DNA from: Lineus longissimus
Lineage: Eukaryota > Nemertea > Pilidiophora > Heteronemertea > Lineidae
Direction of reading: 5' to 3'
Assembly (NCBI RefSeq): GCF_910592395.1
Contig: NC_088318.1
Coordinates: 9,240,349 to 9,304,348, forward strand
Length of the DNA stretch: 64,000 nucleotides
This document shows positions 59,501 to 64,000 of this stretch, piece by piece. The notes under the pieces are model-generated. The model had not been told where the DNA came from. It saw only the letters and a list, made by a program, of their open reading frames with translations, and did no database searches. The position numbers were made by a program, and so were the translations under genes. The first letter of the stretch is position 1; every line of letters begins with the position of its first letter.

Positions 59501-60753
59501 AGAAACGGAATTCATTGCATAACGTATAAAACAGAATAGACCGATACACTGTGATATCATCGTATATCATCAACATCGCCGTGGGTACACTAAACTATAC
59601 ATCTCTCAGTAATTATGTCAGAATTGCAAACAAATTTCAACCGATTTTCTTTGCTCAAGATGTTTTTGAGAAACGGAGTGTGTATTTTTTCCTGCTTGGC
59701 TAACAGCCTTACAAAATGAGTATCAGAACGCTCTGTGTCTGGTGTGCATGAAACTGAATAATTGTATAGTCCCACCATAAAGCAAATGTCCACCGTTTAA
59801 AAAAAAATATCGCAGAGGTGAAATAAAATATTTGAATGTGGTTATCAGCAGAGAATGGTATATTTAGTTGGTCATATATCTGTTGTTTTAGGATGCACCT
59901 AATTCCATCTCTTCATTATGTAACAGACATTTCAAAAAGGGTCCAAAAACCTTTTTTATTTCATGTGCCTTTACGAAAATTCACATGAGCCCATGAACTG
60001 TGCTTTATGACCATCATTTTTCGGCACTTGCAATTCCATAGAATGTGTTCGATAGTCATGACGAATGCACATTTTTGCTAAGGATTTTTATGTAATTTTT
60101 TTAATCTCTTCCATAACCTTTGATAAACACCCGCAATCCTTCATGTATGAGCTGAATTGGCCATAAATACCCTGACTGACTGCATTGCTGACCATGAGGG
60201 GTGTTCTGAAAGGTCAGCTGTCCGAAAAAAACAATCACCTGTAGCGAGCTAAAACTAATCTTCAAAATGAAGAATTTAGCAGGAATTATCTATCAATGAA
60301 AGCAAAAAACCCTTTGTTGCATCATAGTTCACCCATACATTGTGCAAAAGAACGAAATTAAAATAAAATAAAAAAGTCACCTTTTGCACATTTTAAAAAT
60401 TTCCTGTTACATAATTAAAATACAGGATTAGCTGGGCTCAAATACAACAGATACATGACCAACTAGATATACCATTCTCTACTGAAAACCGCATTAAAAT
60501 ATCTTATTCTATCTCTGTGATATTAAAAAACACATGTGGACATTTACTTTCTGTTAGGACTGTACTTATAAGTGTACCTTGGAATATCATCAAGCCAGCC
60601 AATTGTGTAGATATCCTCCTCTAAGGGTCGTTCCCGTATGACGTTATGGCGCAGGTTTAGGGTACGAAGTTCAGTGTTGACAAATACCGTTTCTGGTATG
60701 AATTCAAGATGGCAGCTTGATAAATCCACAATTGTGGGCAGTTTGGATGTTGC
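12459..60753 (-). CDS. PHLPP: PHLPP-family protein phosphatase (LRR + PP2C), 14 secure exons, 5' end not resolved
   Basis: Known PHLPP proteins dephosphorylate the hydrophobic motif of Akt and PKC at membranes and in the cytoplasm. Exons in coding order are 60578-60753, 59296-59442, 58370-58703, 55848-55968, 54886-54946, 54484-54579, 51620-51778, 44606-44803, 42034-42196, 35573-35703, 27333-27476, 23749-23943, 22062-22293 and 12459-14255. I placed every junction at a GT donor and AG acceptor, and all phases agree; the sum is 3954 nt (1317 codons plus stop). Residues 1 to about 530 are leucine-rich repeats, about 560-815 a PP2C-like domain (FAMFDGG, VGDTEAV, AQSYGC), and 815-1317 a low-complexity tail ending TYL. 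The family usually has a PH domain before the LRRs; only weak candidates are seen upstream. Introns are very large and full of transposons. The identity is secure; the start codon is not in hand. Confidence 0.93.
15144..18078. mobile_element. pogo/Tigger-type DNA transposon 1, TA target duplication
   Basis: The inverted ends read CTGTCTTCTCCCACTTAACC (right end read on the other strand). TA lies outside both (15142-15143, 18079-18080). The empty site is preserved in the paralogous repeat copy near 41236, which reads through with a single TA. The element encodes one spliced transposase on the minus strand. Confidence 0.88.
15548..17677 (-). pseudogene. pogo-type transposase 1, four exons, one nonsense codon
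   Basis: Exons 17254-17677, 16761-16983, 16311-16677 and 15548-16078 join in phase (FMER|KQISYRRKTK; DNVR|VTGSPQGW). The N-terminus has a run of ten Asp from a CAT repeat (17538-17565), then an HTH region, then WFLEGRRLGFPVSGEDI. The catalytic core reads NMNETFVLLD, LLLLDRYPAHRN and RCTSLLQPLDLTV. Two lesions are visible: TGA at 17351-17353 where relatives have Trp, and Asn in place of the first catalytic Asp. The start codon is uncertain among in-frame ATGs. Confidence 0.83.
18902..20645 (+). pseudogene. MADF-BESS accessory protein of Harbinger 2, two exons, one-base frameshift
   Basis: Exon 1 (18902-19242) starts MEVSKEWSRNDTFQLIAVYG and continues NPCKWD ... AWKEIGAVVERD, a MADF domain. 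At the seven-A run 19130-19136 the frame must gain one base to read KSGQGTDENYVSKWPFFQ up to the donor TTG|GTAAGC. Exon 2 (20178-20645), after ATTTTCAG, has a Pro run and a BESS-like end (DTFGTFVAFELRGLKNESKRR). Its role in the family is DNA binding and transposase import. The frameshift could also be a sequencing error in a homopolymer. Confidence 0.75.
19323..21618 (-). pseudogene. Harbinger 2 DDE transposase, three exons, one in-frame TAA
   Basis: Exons are 21087-21618, 20785-20900 and 19323-20114. Joins in phase give FLATG|GDSF and NLK|FPADSEQW. Blocks in order are KHKIWAHKWLMRRETYGAY, GALDGKHVTM, DVGCNGRVADGGVF, ADDAFPL and SRARRIVENAFGLL, the DDE core. TAA at 19773-19775 interrupts KVP / VIVADDAFPL, where a Tyr is expected. 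The native start is unclear; AEVAAAAAVYIIL near 21345-21400 looks like the original N-terminus with the Met lost. One nonsense codon is the only clear lesion in the core. Confidence 0.85.
21665..22061. other. PHLPP intron remainder, nothing recognised
   Basis: AT-rich intron sequence between the Harbinger 2 target duplication and the PHLPP donor at 22061. Confidence 0.5.
22062..22293 (-). CDS. PHLPP: PHLPP exon: PP2C core
   Basis: 232 nt between CGCTGTAG and GAG|GTAACA. It encodes GQKLGASATL, LLNVANVGDTEAVMCRNDEV and KTDGIITE. The VGDTEAV motif is the PP2C beta-strand signature. Confidence 0.92.
22440..23026. repeat. Half copy of the nested inverted-repeat element (right arm)
   Basis: About 590 bp match 26236-26820 in the same orientation, ending in CCTCCTACTAGTG. 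It reads straight through the point where another copy is interrupted (ATTTACAAAATATTTACAGG), so it shows that element's empty site. Confidence 0.8.
23749..23943 (-). CDS. PHLPP: PHLPP exon: PP2C metal-binding segment
   Basis: 195 nt between GTTCCAG and AG|GTTAGT. It encodes FAMFDGGMNHEVPKLLQ, the PHLPP version of the PP2C DGxGG motif, followed by LKYVMITAHR. Twenty-five residues before FDGG line up with the family without a gap. Confidence 0.9.
24883..26233. mobile_element. Middle element of the nest: TA-flanked MITE with CTCTAAAACCTC ends
   Basis: Inverted ends of about 50 bp (CTCTAAAACCTCCAATACAA / CTCAAAAACCTCGAATACAA on the other strand) contain GGAATGAGGCTCCGCCCC. TA is present on both sides (24881-24882, 26234-26235). 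The ends resemble Tc1/mariner-pogo non-autonomous elements. A partial copy is at 1845-1942. Confidence 0.8.
25098..26114. mobile_element. Inner element of the nest: foldback-like, 15-bp minisatellite arms, 9-bp TSD
   Basis: ACTCCATTG occurs immediately outside both ends (25089-25097 and 26115-26123). The left arm (about 25105-25268) is a run of GGTACAGGAAATAAA-type units; the right arm (25958-26105) is the same run in reverse complement. Both arms end inward with GGTAC...ATGGCATAAATAGG. The ~690-bp core has no recognisable coding frame. Confidence 0.82.
26826..27332. other. PHLPP intron stretch, nothing secure
   Basis: No repeat partner recognised. A spliceable-looking fragment around 27140-27200 was considered as an exon and not supported by phase. 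Confidence 0.4.
27333..27476 (-). CDS. PHLPP: PHLPP exon: linker and start of PP2C domain
   Basis: 144 nt between TTATTCACAG and AA|GTAAGC. The frame was chosen because it gives WQVGLAESAGSRNK immediately before LNIAII of the next exon, the conserved PHLPP entry into the phosphatase domain. A different, longer open frame over the same bases is a shadow. Confidence 0.87.
28107..29277. mobile_element. Foldback-like element with TTCCTGTTTCGCCTA minisatellite arms, 8-bp TSD
   Basis: AGATCAGC lies directly outside both ends (28099-28106, 29278-29285). The tips are inverted (GGTTTATGCCTGTTTCGCC and GGTGTATTCCTGTTCCGCC). The left array (28117-28320, about 13 units of ~15 bp) and the right array (29131-29270) are in opposite orientation. 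The open frames across the array (PVSPIPVSP-type peptides) are repeat artefacts. The 800-bp core encodes nothing I recognise. Confidence 0.85.
29286..30035. other. Intron stretch with dispersed-repeat remnant and a short GC-rich patch
   Basis: Positions 29875-29950 match, inverted, the TTTCTATTCTAAAATA family near 3680 and 43530. A 40-bp GC-rich patch (29787-29826) contains CGGCGCTCCGGCCGGGCCGG. No gene. Confidence 0.4.
30414..32779. mobile_element. pogo/Tigger-type DNA transposon 2, TA target duplication
   Basis: Inverted ends CTCTAGTCCCGGTCCTAAGA (left) and CTCTCGTCCTGGTTGTAAGA (right, other strand). TA lies on both sides (30412-30413, 32780-32781). Removing 2366 bp restores the repeat unit seen intact at 30090-30120. 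It carries one intronless transposase on the minus strand. Confidence 0.87.
30749..32077 (-). pseudogene. pogo-type transposase 2, two frameshifts
   Basis: The N-terminal part (31649-32077) has MRKRQRSYSVNEKLAYLRDL and an HTH, then LVSVQDMQE-like text. The core (30979-31640) has NMDETFLLLD with the first Asp kept, ILEDRYRVH in place of the usual LVDxFRxH, and GCTSIAQPLDVAVMKSFK. Frame breaks are needed near 31680 (to read RFSCIKWMVYEF) and near 30985 (KNWK into ANTANDGQCPEIALL). The acidic tail ends at 30749. It is the only one of the four pogo-type copies with a canonical NMDET motif. Confidence 0.82.
33728..34135. mobile_element. Palindromic MITE, TA-flanked, 408 bp
   Basis: Ends CTGCAGCAGAATATT and CTGTAGAACGGAAAATAT (other strand), followed by GCGAATTTCGCG/ CCGCGAAAAT-rich inverted arms. 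TA is present on both sides (33726-33727, 34136-34137). Confidence 0.72.
34138..35572. other. PHLPP intron stretch, unassigned
   Basis: An open frame on the plus strand (35062-35394, 110 residues) has no recognisable motif and no splice partners. No repeats were noted. Confidence 0.4.
35573..35703 (-). CDS. PHLPP: PHLPP exon: last LRR
   Basis: 131 nt between CTTTTCAG and AA|GTAAGA. It encodes VLDVGSNKLL and LLDMSLNEQLSVSKEEIS, the last repeat before the phosphatase linker. Confidence 0.88.
36402..39585 (-). pseudogene. Ginger-type integrase/transposase, eight exons, frameshifted by a 26-bp tandem duplication
   Basis: Exons are 39457-39585 (ATG at 39585), 38683-38857, 38322-38509, 37980-38137, 37582-37718, 37301-37448, 36826-37059 and 36402-36626. 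In order: a Ginger-like N-terminus (YPARCSLSRKRSIRRAAKNN), an HHCC zinc finger (LHSSALG|GHLGRDKT, CPRCQ), the DDE core (IGIDLIGPL, ISDQGREF, HPQSNGLT|E) and a GPY/F-like domain (WLGPYVIRSKTKRGGYLL). All phases agree except after exon 7, where a 26-bp direct duplication (36841-36892) shifts the frame; without it the product would be ~455 residues, near GIN1 size. It is probably inactive now. Confidence 0.87.
39195..39450. repeat. Minisatellite inside the Ginger-type element, ~30-bp unit
   Basis: About eight diverged units of the form TTCCTAGGAATCCAAGTCC plus CCAAGACCTGC. Shorter relatives occur at the other end of the element (35850-36050). Confidence 0.75.
39731..39802 (-). pseudogene. tRNA-like sequence (anticodon loop CTAGTAA)
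   Basis: On the minus strand an A-box-like TAGTGTAGTGGTCATGG and a B-box GGTTCGAGTCC are at the right distance. An anticodon arm CTGC-CTAGTAA-GCAG would present AGT (Thr). The acceptor stem pairs poorly (about three of seven) and the T-stem has a mismatch, so this is a pseudo-tRNA or the head of a tRNA-derived SINE. Confidence 0.5.
39985..40145. repeat. Palindromic array at the right end of the Ginger-type element
   Basis: Alternating CCTTGGGAACCAAGGTCC and GTAGGACCTTGG segments form at least three nested hairpins. It is part of the terminal structure of the element. Confidence 0.8.
40207..40805 (-). pseudogene. LINE fragment: 3' end of a CR1/L2-type reverse transcriptase
   Basis: The minus-strand frame 40410-40787 reads HIIPVLRDLHWLPLRARMEYKI and ends TFKSHLKTYLFRKHFFGD, the usual C-terminal end of CR1/L2 reverse transcriptases. 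A TTATCATTATTATCATTATT microsatellite (40207-40230) is its 3' tail. ACCAT occurs on both flanks. It is inserted in copy 2 of the old repeat family. Confidence 0.8.
42034..42196 (-). CDS. PHLPP: PHLPP exon: LRRs
   Basis: 163 nt between ATTTTTAG and AAG|GTAACG, ending in phase 0. It encodes LNELNLSGNSLETIP and LSVLRAHSNRLRTLP. Confidence 0.93.
42247..43256. mobile_element. Non-autonomous element with 9-bp TSD and GGTAGTTGATAAAG ends
   Basis: CCTATTTAT lies directly outside both ends (42238-42246, 43257-43265). Inverted ends of ~65 bp begin GGTAGTTGATAAAG and run into short internal repeats of AAACCTTGGAA. No coding frame inside. A 9-bp duplication fits Mutator-like or Merlin elements. Confidence 0.82.
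43266..44605. other. PHLPP intron stretch with dispersed-repeat remnants
   Basis: The part 43495-43640 carries the GGTGAGACA...TTTCTATTCTAAAATACCTCAAAC family, and 44195-44240 a related GTAACCAAGGTATTTCAGAATA piece. No gene. Confidence 0.4.
44606..44803 (-). CDS. PHLPP: PHLPP exon: LRRs
   Basis: 198 nt between CATCCACAG and AC|GTAAGT. It encodes LRIFNASHNRLVSLP, LYLSHNLLQDD and LKVLHLAYNNL. The spacing matches the NASAN and ELYLTNN repeats of the family. Confidence 0.93.
45489..47375 (+). CDS. CR1/L2-type reverse transcriptase, 5'-truncated LINE, uninterrupted frame
   Basis: 628 codons without a stop. Reverse transcriptase blocks in order: [64 protein letters not shown] (catalytic FADD), then [20 protein letters not shown] and a C-terminus [12 protein letters not shown]. 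There is no endonuclease domain, so the 5' part is missing, and the first ~25 residues before RTYYHKLAT are probably flanking DNA. It is followed by AATAAA and a (ATT)n tail at 47455-47481. It retrotransposes via RNA in intact relatives; this copy cannot without its endonuclease. Confidence 0.88.
   Translation: [628 protein letters not shown]
45489..47482 (+). mobile_element. L2/CR1-clade LINE, 5'-truncated, with (ATT)n tail
   Basis: Limits are the reverse transcriptase frame and the ATTATTATTATT tail. The 5' junction lies between about 45300 and 45560 and was not fixed. No target duplication recognised. Confidence 0.75.
47483..48947. other. Stretch upstream of pogo-type transposase 3, ends of that element not found
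   Basis: It probably includes the left end and leader of the third pogo-type element, but I could not pair inverted ends. No other gene supported. Confidence 0.35.
48948..50341 (+). pseudogene. pogo-type transposase 3, one-base frameshift, catalytic Asp to Asn
   Basis: The frame from MDMPNDGEGD (48948) has an HTH (VAEYARRHRLANSTLRGWI), then LWPEVEDAVHQ and GWLSRFMARKSITFRRKTK. The core reads NFNETFTQLD, LLLVDRFRPHQ and RCTSLAQPLDLTVMRGFK, with an acidic tail ending at 50341. At the G run 49666-49669 one base is missing; the downstream frame then runs open to the end. No intron. Apart from the frameshift and the Asn at the first catalytic position it is complete (about 460 residues). Confidence 0.84.
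50342..51619. other. PHLPP intron stretch with one dispersed repeat
   Basis: Positions about 51090-51480 match 61205-61560 in the same orientation (TCATACTTGGCACATGAGT shared). The right end of pogo-type element 3 must lie here but was not recognised. Confidence 0.45.
51090..51480. repeat. Dispersed repeat, copy A
   Basis: It shares TCATACTTGGCACATGAGT and several flanking blocks with 61205-61560. Divergence is high and no termini were found. Confidence 0.6.
51620..51778 (-). CDS. PHLPP: PHLPP exon: LRRs
   Basis: 159 nt between CTGTTTCAG and AA|GTAAGT. It encodes LKILKVDHNLLTGLP and LEEMYVQHNWLSSLPKTFL, then KAN, matching the LLMKAD segment of PHLPP. Confidence 0.92.
52492..53720 (-). pseudogene. 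pogo-type transposase 4, multiply frameshifted
   Basis: Pieces in order on the minus strand: MKEFADHYKISTHTFRQWDL (HTH, 53366-53710), NMDQTF (Glu to Gln, near 53240), GANAIDIRTSQSNSKLGCTV (52896-53170), then FFLIVDHFRAHRTEHFG and GCTSLGQPLYLTVMKSF (52492-53013), where the last catalytic Asp is Tyr. At least three frame changes are needed. It is the most decayed of the four. Confidence 0.8.
53779..54250. mobile_element. Palindromic MITE, ~470 bp
   Basis: The arms (53779-53935 and 54090-54250) are inverted copies with GGTAGACTATGTCAT at the tip and AAATCCAAGATGGCCGCC at the inner side; the centre repeats AAGATGGCCGCCAATACC. No coding frame. Confidence 0.75.
54484..54579 (-). CDS. PHLPP: PHLPP exon: LRR
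   Basis: 96 nt between GTATTTCAG and AG|GTAACA, encoding NNLASLPEFLSTC and LFANNNRLKTLPQ. Both splice phases agree with the neighbouring exons. Confidence 0.9.
54886..54946 (-). CDS. PHLPP: PHLPP exon: short LRR exon (61 nt)
   Basis: The acceptor is TTTTGCAG and the donor TT|GTAAGT. It encodes IQQLLISPKPEWLAFLDIS, joined by split codons on both sides; the next exon supplies FNNLASLP. It is too short to be found without the phase argument. Confidence 0.85.
54947..55847. other. PHLPP intron holding a Harbinger-type MITE
   Basis: Apart from the element at 55080-55325 nothing is recognised. Confidence 0.45.
55080..55325. mobile_element. Harbinger-type MITE, TAA-flanked, 246 bp
   Basis: Ends AGCGCCTCGAAAACC / AGCGCCGTGCAAACG (other strand) and inner GACCTACGA(C/T)CAT ... 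ACGACAAAAA are inverted. TAA lies on both sides (55077-55079, 55326-55328), the same target preference as Harbinger 2. Confidence 0.75.
55848..55968 (-). CDS. PHLPP: PHLPP exon: LRR
   Basis: 121 nt between CTTCTTTAG and A|GTAAGTG. It encodes LEYLNCERNKIVNIQ, matching the CERN-type repeat that is typical of PHLPP. Confidence 0.88.
55969..57484. other. PHLPP intron stretch, nothing recognised
   Basis: AT-rich intron with short open frames only. Confidence 0.45.
57485..58035. repeat. Two tandem copies of a ~285-bp unit
   Basis: 57504-57725 and 57800-58027 align; shared text includes TTTTGGCCCCCTGGTGGC, ATCGGACCGAAATTT and ATTTCAAGTTCATA. Diverged and non-coding. Confidence 0.75.
58370..58703 (-). 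CDS. PHLPP: PHLPP exon: LRRs
   Basis: 334 nt between ATTTCAG and GAG|GTAAAG, ending in phase 0. It carries about five repeats, including LHIHNNHLVSLPEE, IIMAGNMIEKIPPE and MDLRMNRLTLP. It is the longest LRR exon of the gene. Confidence 0.93.
59296..59442 (-). CDS. PHLPP: PHLPP exon: LRRs
   Basis: 147 nt between CTTTCAAG and AA|GTAAGT. It encodes two canonical repeats (MRSLNLADNDLGAFP and LAEVNLSNNRIEEIP). The split Arg codon joins the preceding exon and a split Asn codon joins the next. Confidence 0.92.
59805..60532. mobile_element. Inverted-repeat MITE, ~110-bp ends
   Basis: AATATCGCAGAGGTG...GAGAATGGTATATTTAG at the left recurs in reverse complement at 60425-60532 (ATATACCATTCTCTAC...TCTCTGTGATATTAA). 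The core has no coding frame. Target duplication not clear. Confidence 0.75.
60578..60753 (-). CDS. PHLPP: PHLPP exon: first LRR block
   Basis: The acceptor TTTCAG precedes GCA ACA and the donor is AG|GTAC. It encodes the junction to the first repeat (IVDLSSCHLEFIP) and the conserved GWLDDIPR stretch. It starts in phase 0, so the missing upstream exon must end on a complete codon. Confidence 0.9.
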
Positions 60754-61204
60754 CTGAAATTCGTTTGGATCAAATTGATAGAAGTTTCATTAAAAAAAGT
60801 TTTTACCAATCTTAATTAGGCAGATTCTTTTGGAGCCGATAAGTCATCTCACATACATATGATTGTACATGTACTTTATCTATGATACGATCGATCATGA
60901 GAATTAATAAATAGGGGTTACATTTCTGCGATTGCAAAATCATTTGGTAATTTAGGATATGGAGAAATAGAGTTTTGTACCATTTATGTATACATATATA
61001 TATATATATGTCATTATCAGTTTATCGTTTTGAACTTCATCTTCATGCATTGCAAAACACAAGCTCAGTTAAACGGTTGTTTTTTCCGCTATCATCCAAA
61101 AATCGTTTAAAATCAAAATACACTATTTTGATATTTATGGACTATTAAGATAGTCCATACACTATGGTACACACTAATGGTCATATTTATTCGTCAGGTT
61201 TGGA
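60754..61204. other. Intron stretch with a short TA microsatellite
   Basis: A (TA)n run lies at 60993-61009. No exon was found here although PHLPP phase allows one. Confidence 0.4.
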
Positions 61205-61560
61205 TTTTATTGATCTCAGCTTCGAAACCAAACTGGACTTTAGGGGTATAGGATTGTCAGGGAAGAAGACATTTTTCAGAGAAGCCCGATGGTCATCTGG
61301 TTAGGCCATACTTTGTTTCTGGGTTTTTCTCGTTCATACTTGGCACATGAGTAGACAGACACGGAAGAATAATTATCTGATGATTTCCACCCATATTGTT
61401 TCGAGAAATAAACCGCACAGAGCGGAAAATATTTCAAATCCGTGCACAACGTCAATGTGCGCAAATATATTAAAAATAATGTTTTGTTGCCATGGTTACT
61501 TAAAATAGTAGTTCGCGCTCCAGAGCCCAAAACGACGCTCACATAACATTTACGAATGGA
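61205..61560. repeat. Dispersed repeat, copy B
   Basis: Matches 51090-51480; open frames across it are not genes. Confidence 0.6.
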
Positions 61561-61623
61561 CTATAGATGATGATACTAACTATATTTTAGACGCAGACAC
61601 ACTCATTCTATCTTAGGTTATAC

Positions 61624-61855
61624 CATGTGTTTATATTTACGTTTTTTTATGACGGTCTTCACAAACCGTTGTTCGATGACATCCTGAAAGGAGCGAGACA
61701 GGACCTTTCTAGAAGATACTGCGTGCTTTGCCCAATACCTCTATCCCCACCACCAACAAGAACATCACAACCGAACACCAACAATTAAAAGAACAAAACT
61801 TGTTGACCAAGAATATGTTTCTTACCTTTGGTTGAAAAACTGAGATAACCGTTCC
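61624..61855 (-). CDS. Candidate upstream PHLPP exons (end of PH domain?)
   Basis: Two short pieces can be joined in phase with the first secure exon: 61826-61855 (GTVISVFQPK, then GTAAGA) and 61624-61683 (DVIEQRFVKTVIKK..., then GTATAA), the latter after a good CTCCTTTCAG acceptor. The result would look like the last strand and helix of a PH domain. A competing frame over 61826-61885 gives RQSVLELLGNGYLSF, which also resembles a PH strand but breaks the phase. This is inference only. Confidence 0.28.
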
Positions 61856-62309
61856 CTAGTAATTCAAGTACACTTTGTCTAAAGTCTTGCACAATGAGGT
61901 CATTGTGAGACACTCTTTAAGAGATATAAATTATTTTAGGTGTTTAAGGCTTGACTGCATGGACACACTGTTTCCAACTCGGGTAATTATGATTACAGAG
62001 TTATTTGTATTTCGTAAAGGGAAATGTATATCTGCGATTTTGATCTGATCAACAAAATGATGATAATGGCGATACGGAAGAAACAACCGCTCGGACATGC
62101 CGACGATGAAACGATTATTATAGCTCACATCAAGAATTCATAAAGACTACGAATTTGGAAGCAATACTACAACATCTCAGCTATCACTCGGCGGGTTTTT
62201 GCAATGTATCTTGGCTTCTATTCAATGGATATCACTACTATTTACTGTTTACATGAGTATTACGAGGAAATTACACCCCGTCTAGTTCTACTATAATATA
62301 AATGGTTAT

Positions 62310-63119
62310 GTTCTTTCAAAAATTGACAAATTCAGAGACTGGGGTGTTCATTTCAAATCAGACATGTTATGGGCGAGCCACGTGGATTCTATTGTAAGTG
62401 GTGCTAGTAAGGTTTGGGGTATGATTCGCGGAGTTTGTGGACGTAATGCCAATGGTAATTTGTATAAAATGCTTTATTAATCGCTTGTACGAAGTCGCCT
62501 GGAATACGGTACAATAATTTTTGACACACATATCAGACGTGACCTTGAATCAATTGAGCGAGTACAAAGGAGAGTCACGCGACACATTCTAAGCCCTGAT
62601 ATACCTTATGAAAATAGATTGCATATTTTATCCCTGTTGCCTCTCTCATATCGTCTGGAAATCAATGACTTGTTTTTATGCATGATTGTTTTAATGGTGT
62701 TCTGGATTTTGACTCGTCAGCTTTTATTGTTCCATATACAAAAAGGGGAGACAATTTGTTGTTGCGGCAATCAAGATTTTATTCTGAAACTTTTGCGGCT
62801 TCCCTTTTTATCCGTACCCCCAAACTTTGGAATTCTCTTCCTTTCAATATATGGTGCAATGACTGTCGATTAAATTATAAATCTATGTTAAAAAAGTTTT
62901 ATTTTAACAGAATGGGTCGGCTCAATGTTGACGACATGTGCAGCTTTGTCAGTTTTTGTCGTTGTTACGACTGCCGGCCGGTTTAGGCGTGATGGTGGGC
63001 ATGTCGCCAACAGGTCACTGTGACCTGATTGGTCTCCTGTGTATATATATTTATTTTTATGTTTACTTGTAATTATTAGTTATGCCTATGTATGTGCTTG
63101 TATGTACACGAAATAAATA
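62310..63119 (+). pseudogene. Decayed LINE: C-terminal reverse transcriptase region
   Basis: Readable blocks: FRDWGVHFKSDMLWASHVDS, LVRSRLEYGTIIFD, DLESIERVQRRVTRHIL and RLHILSLLPLSYR, then after a frame change PKLWNSLPFNIW. A TAA stop near 62478 and a frameshift near 62690 break it. AATAAATAAG near 63112 may be the 3' end. This is a different subfamily from the element at 45489. Confidence 0.78.
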
Positions 63120-64000
63120 AGTTAACTATTGGAGTGTTGTCACTTAATTTTTGTCTCAAAATACATGACTCAAAAAGTGTACCTCGTTTAGTAGTGATTA
63201 TTAGGCTTCTAAGGAAATGGTATTATAACGAGGTTCTTAAACCCCTCTAAGACAAAGAAGGCCACTATCACGCCATGGCACGGGAAATCAAATATGATAT
63301 TTTGTCTCATTGACGAAATGCCCTGTATCTCCCTCATCTTTAGGAGTTTAGAGCTAATTAAGGTATCATTTTGTTCAACTTGGTTATCTCTTTACTAATG
63401 AAAATTAATATTTGAGTTCAGGAAATATTTGTCCGCACTTTTGAATAAAAACATAAGTATTTTATATCTAAAGTAACTTTGAATTCTTGCTTTTACATGT
63501 ATACAAAAATAGCTTCTGGAGATAAAAAAGTCTGAATTTTATACCTCTATACCCCACACTTGAGTACCAACTTGAAGCAAAGGAACCATCAAATTTGATC
63601 TATTTCAATCAATGACTTTTTAAATAAACCCGGTCAAGCCAACGCCAGTACCTGATCCCTGATTGTTAATGGATTCGGGGGATCACCCGCAATAAATTAC
63701 TTTGGCTGAACTCATGAATGTCAGTCGGCCTAGACATTTCATGGGAATTTTTAGATGCCAGTTCTTGATAAGATCACGGACCTTTTAAGGTACTGAAATA
63801 CCTAAAAAAAGCTGTTCGTTATAAAGTGCGTACATGTATGTAACGTATACGTCTTGGTGCGTTCCCGGTGAACATCTAATTCTAACGCAAATACATTCAT
63901 GCCTGCATTTTAATACTAGAGATGTTTGGCTGGGACGTTCCGAGATCGGAATCGGGATATGAATTCAGGTCGCGTCGTACCGCGACACATCTTTGTAATG
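63120..64000. other. Right end of window, nothing supported
   Basis: No coding frame, RNA gene or repeat partner recognised. The missing 5' exons of PHLPP are not visible here. Confidence 0.4.

Overview
The window reads as nuclear DNA of a bilaterian animal, probably a marine invertebrate (I cannot name the species). It has GT-AG introns, long AT-rich introns, many TA- and TAA-flanked DNA transposons, non-LTR retrotransposon pieces, and only one host gene that I can identify. That gene is the PHLPP phosphatase (PH domain leucine-rich repeat protein phosphatase). It lies on the minus strand and fills most of the window, from 60753 (first secure exon) down to the stop codon at 12459. Fourteen exons join with every splice phase agreeing, giving 1317 codons plus stop: a long LRR array, a PP2C-type phosphatase domain, and a serine-rich tail ending in a class I PDZ ligand. 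The PH-domain end is only tentatively seen (61624-61855), and the true start is not resolved.

Almost everything else is mobile DNA. Most of it sits inside PHLPP introns, and some lies downstream of its 3' end (1-12400). Reading left to right: an inverted minisatellite (foldback-like) element at 1-1018; a ~1 kb palindromic MITE at 5572-6564; a Harbinger element at 8704-11785; PHLPP last exon; a TA-flanked pogo-type element (15144-18078) inside an older repeat; a TAA-flanked Harbinger/MADF element (18604-21661); a three-level nest of inverted-repeat elements (24481-26820); a foldback-like element (28107-29277); a second pogo-type element (30414-32779); a CCGG-flanked Ginger-type element with an 8-exon transposase (35824-40158) inside another copy of the old repeat; a 9-bp-TSD element (42247-43256); a 5'-truncated L2/CR1-like LINE (45489-47480); two further pogo-type transposases (48.9-50.3 and 52.5-53.7 kb); several MITEs; and a decayed LINE at the right end.

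Nearly every autonomous DNA element is almost complete but carries one or two visible lesions: a nonsense codon, a one-base frameshift, a 26-bp duplication or a catalytic Asp to Asn change. Several insertions can be read against an empty-site copy elsewhere in the window, so the order of invasion is partly recoverable. The most unusual material is (i) the Ginger-type element, whose catalytic Glu codon is split by an intron, and (ii) a set of foldback-like elements with unrelated minisatellite arms and 8-9 bp target duplications. Function statements about PHLPP come from the known family. Element limits are read from the sequence by eye and were not computed.
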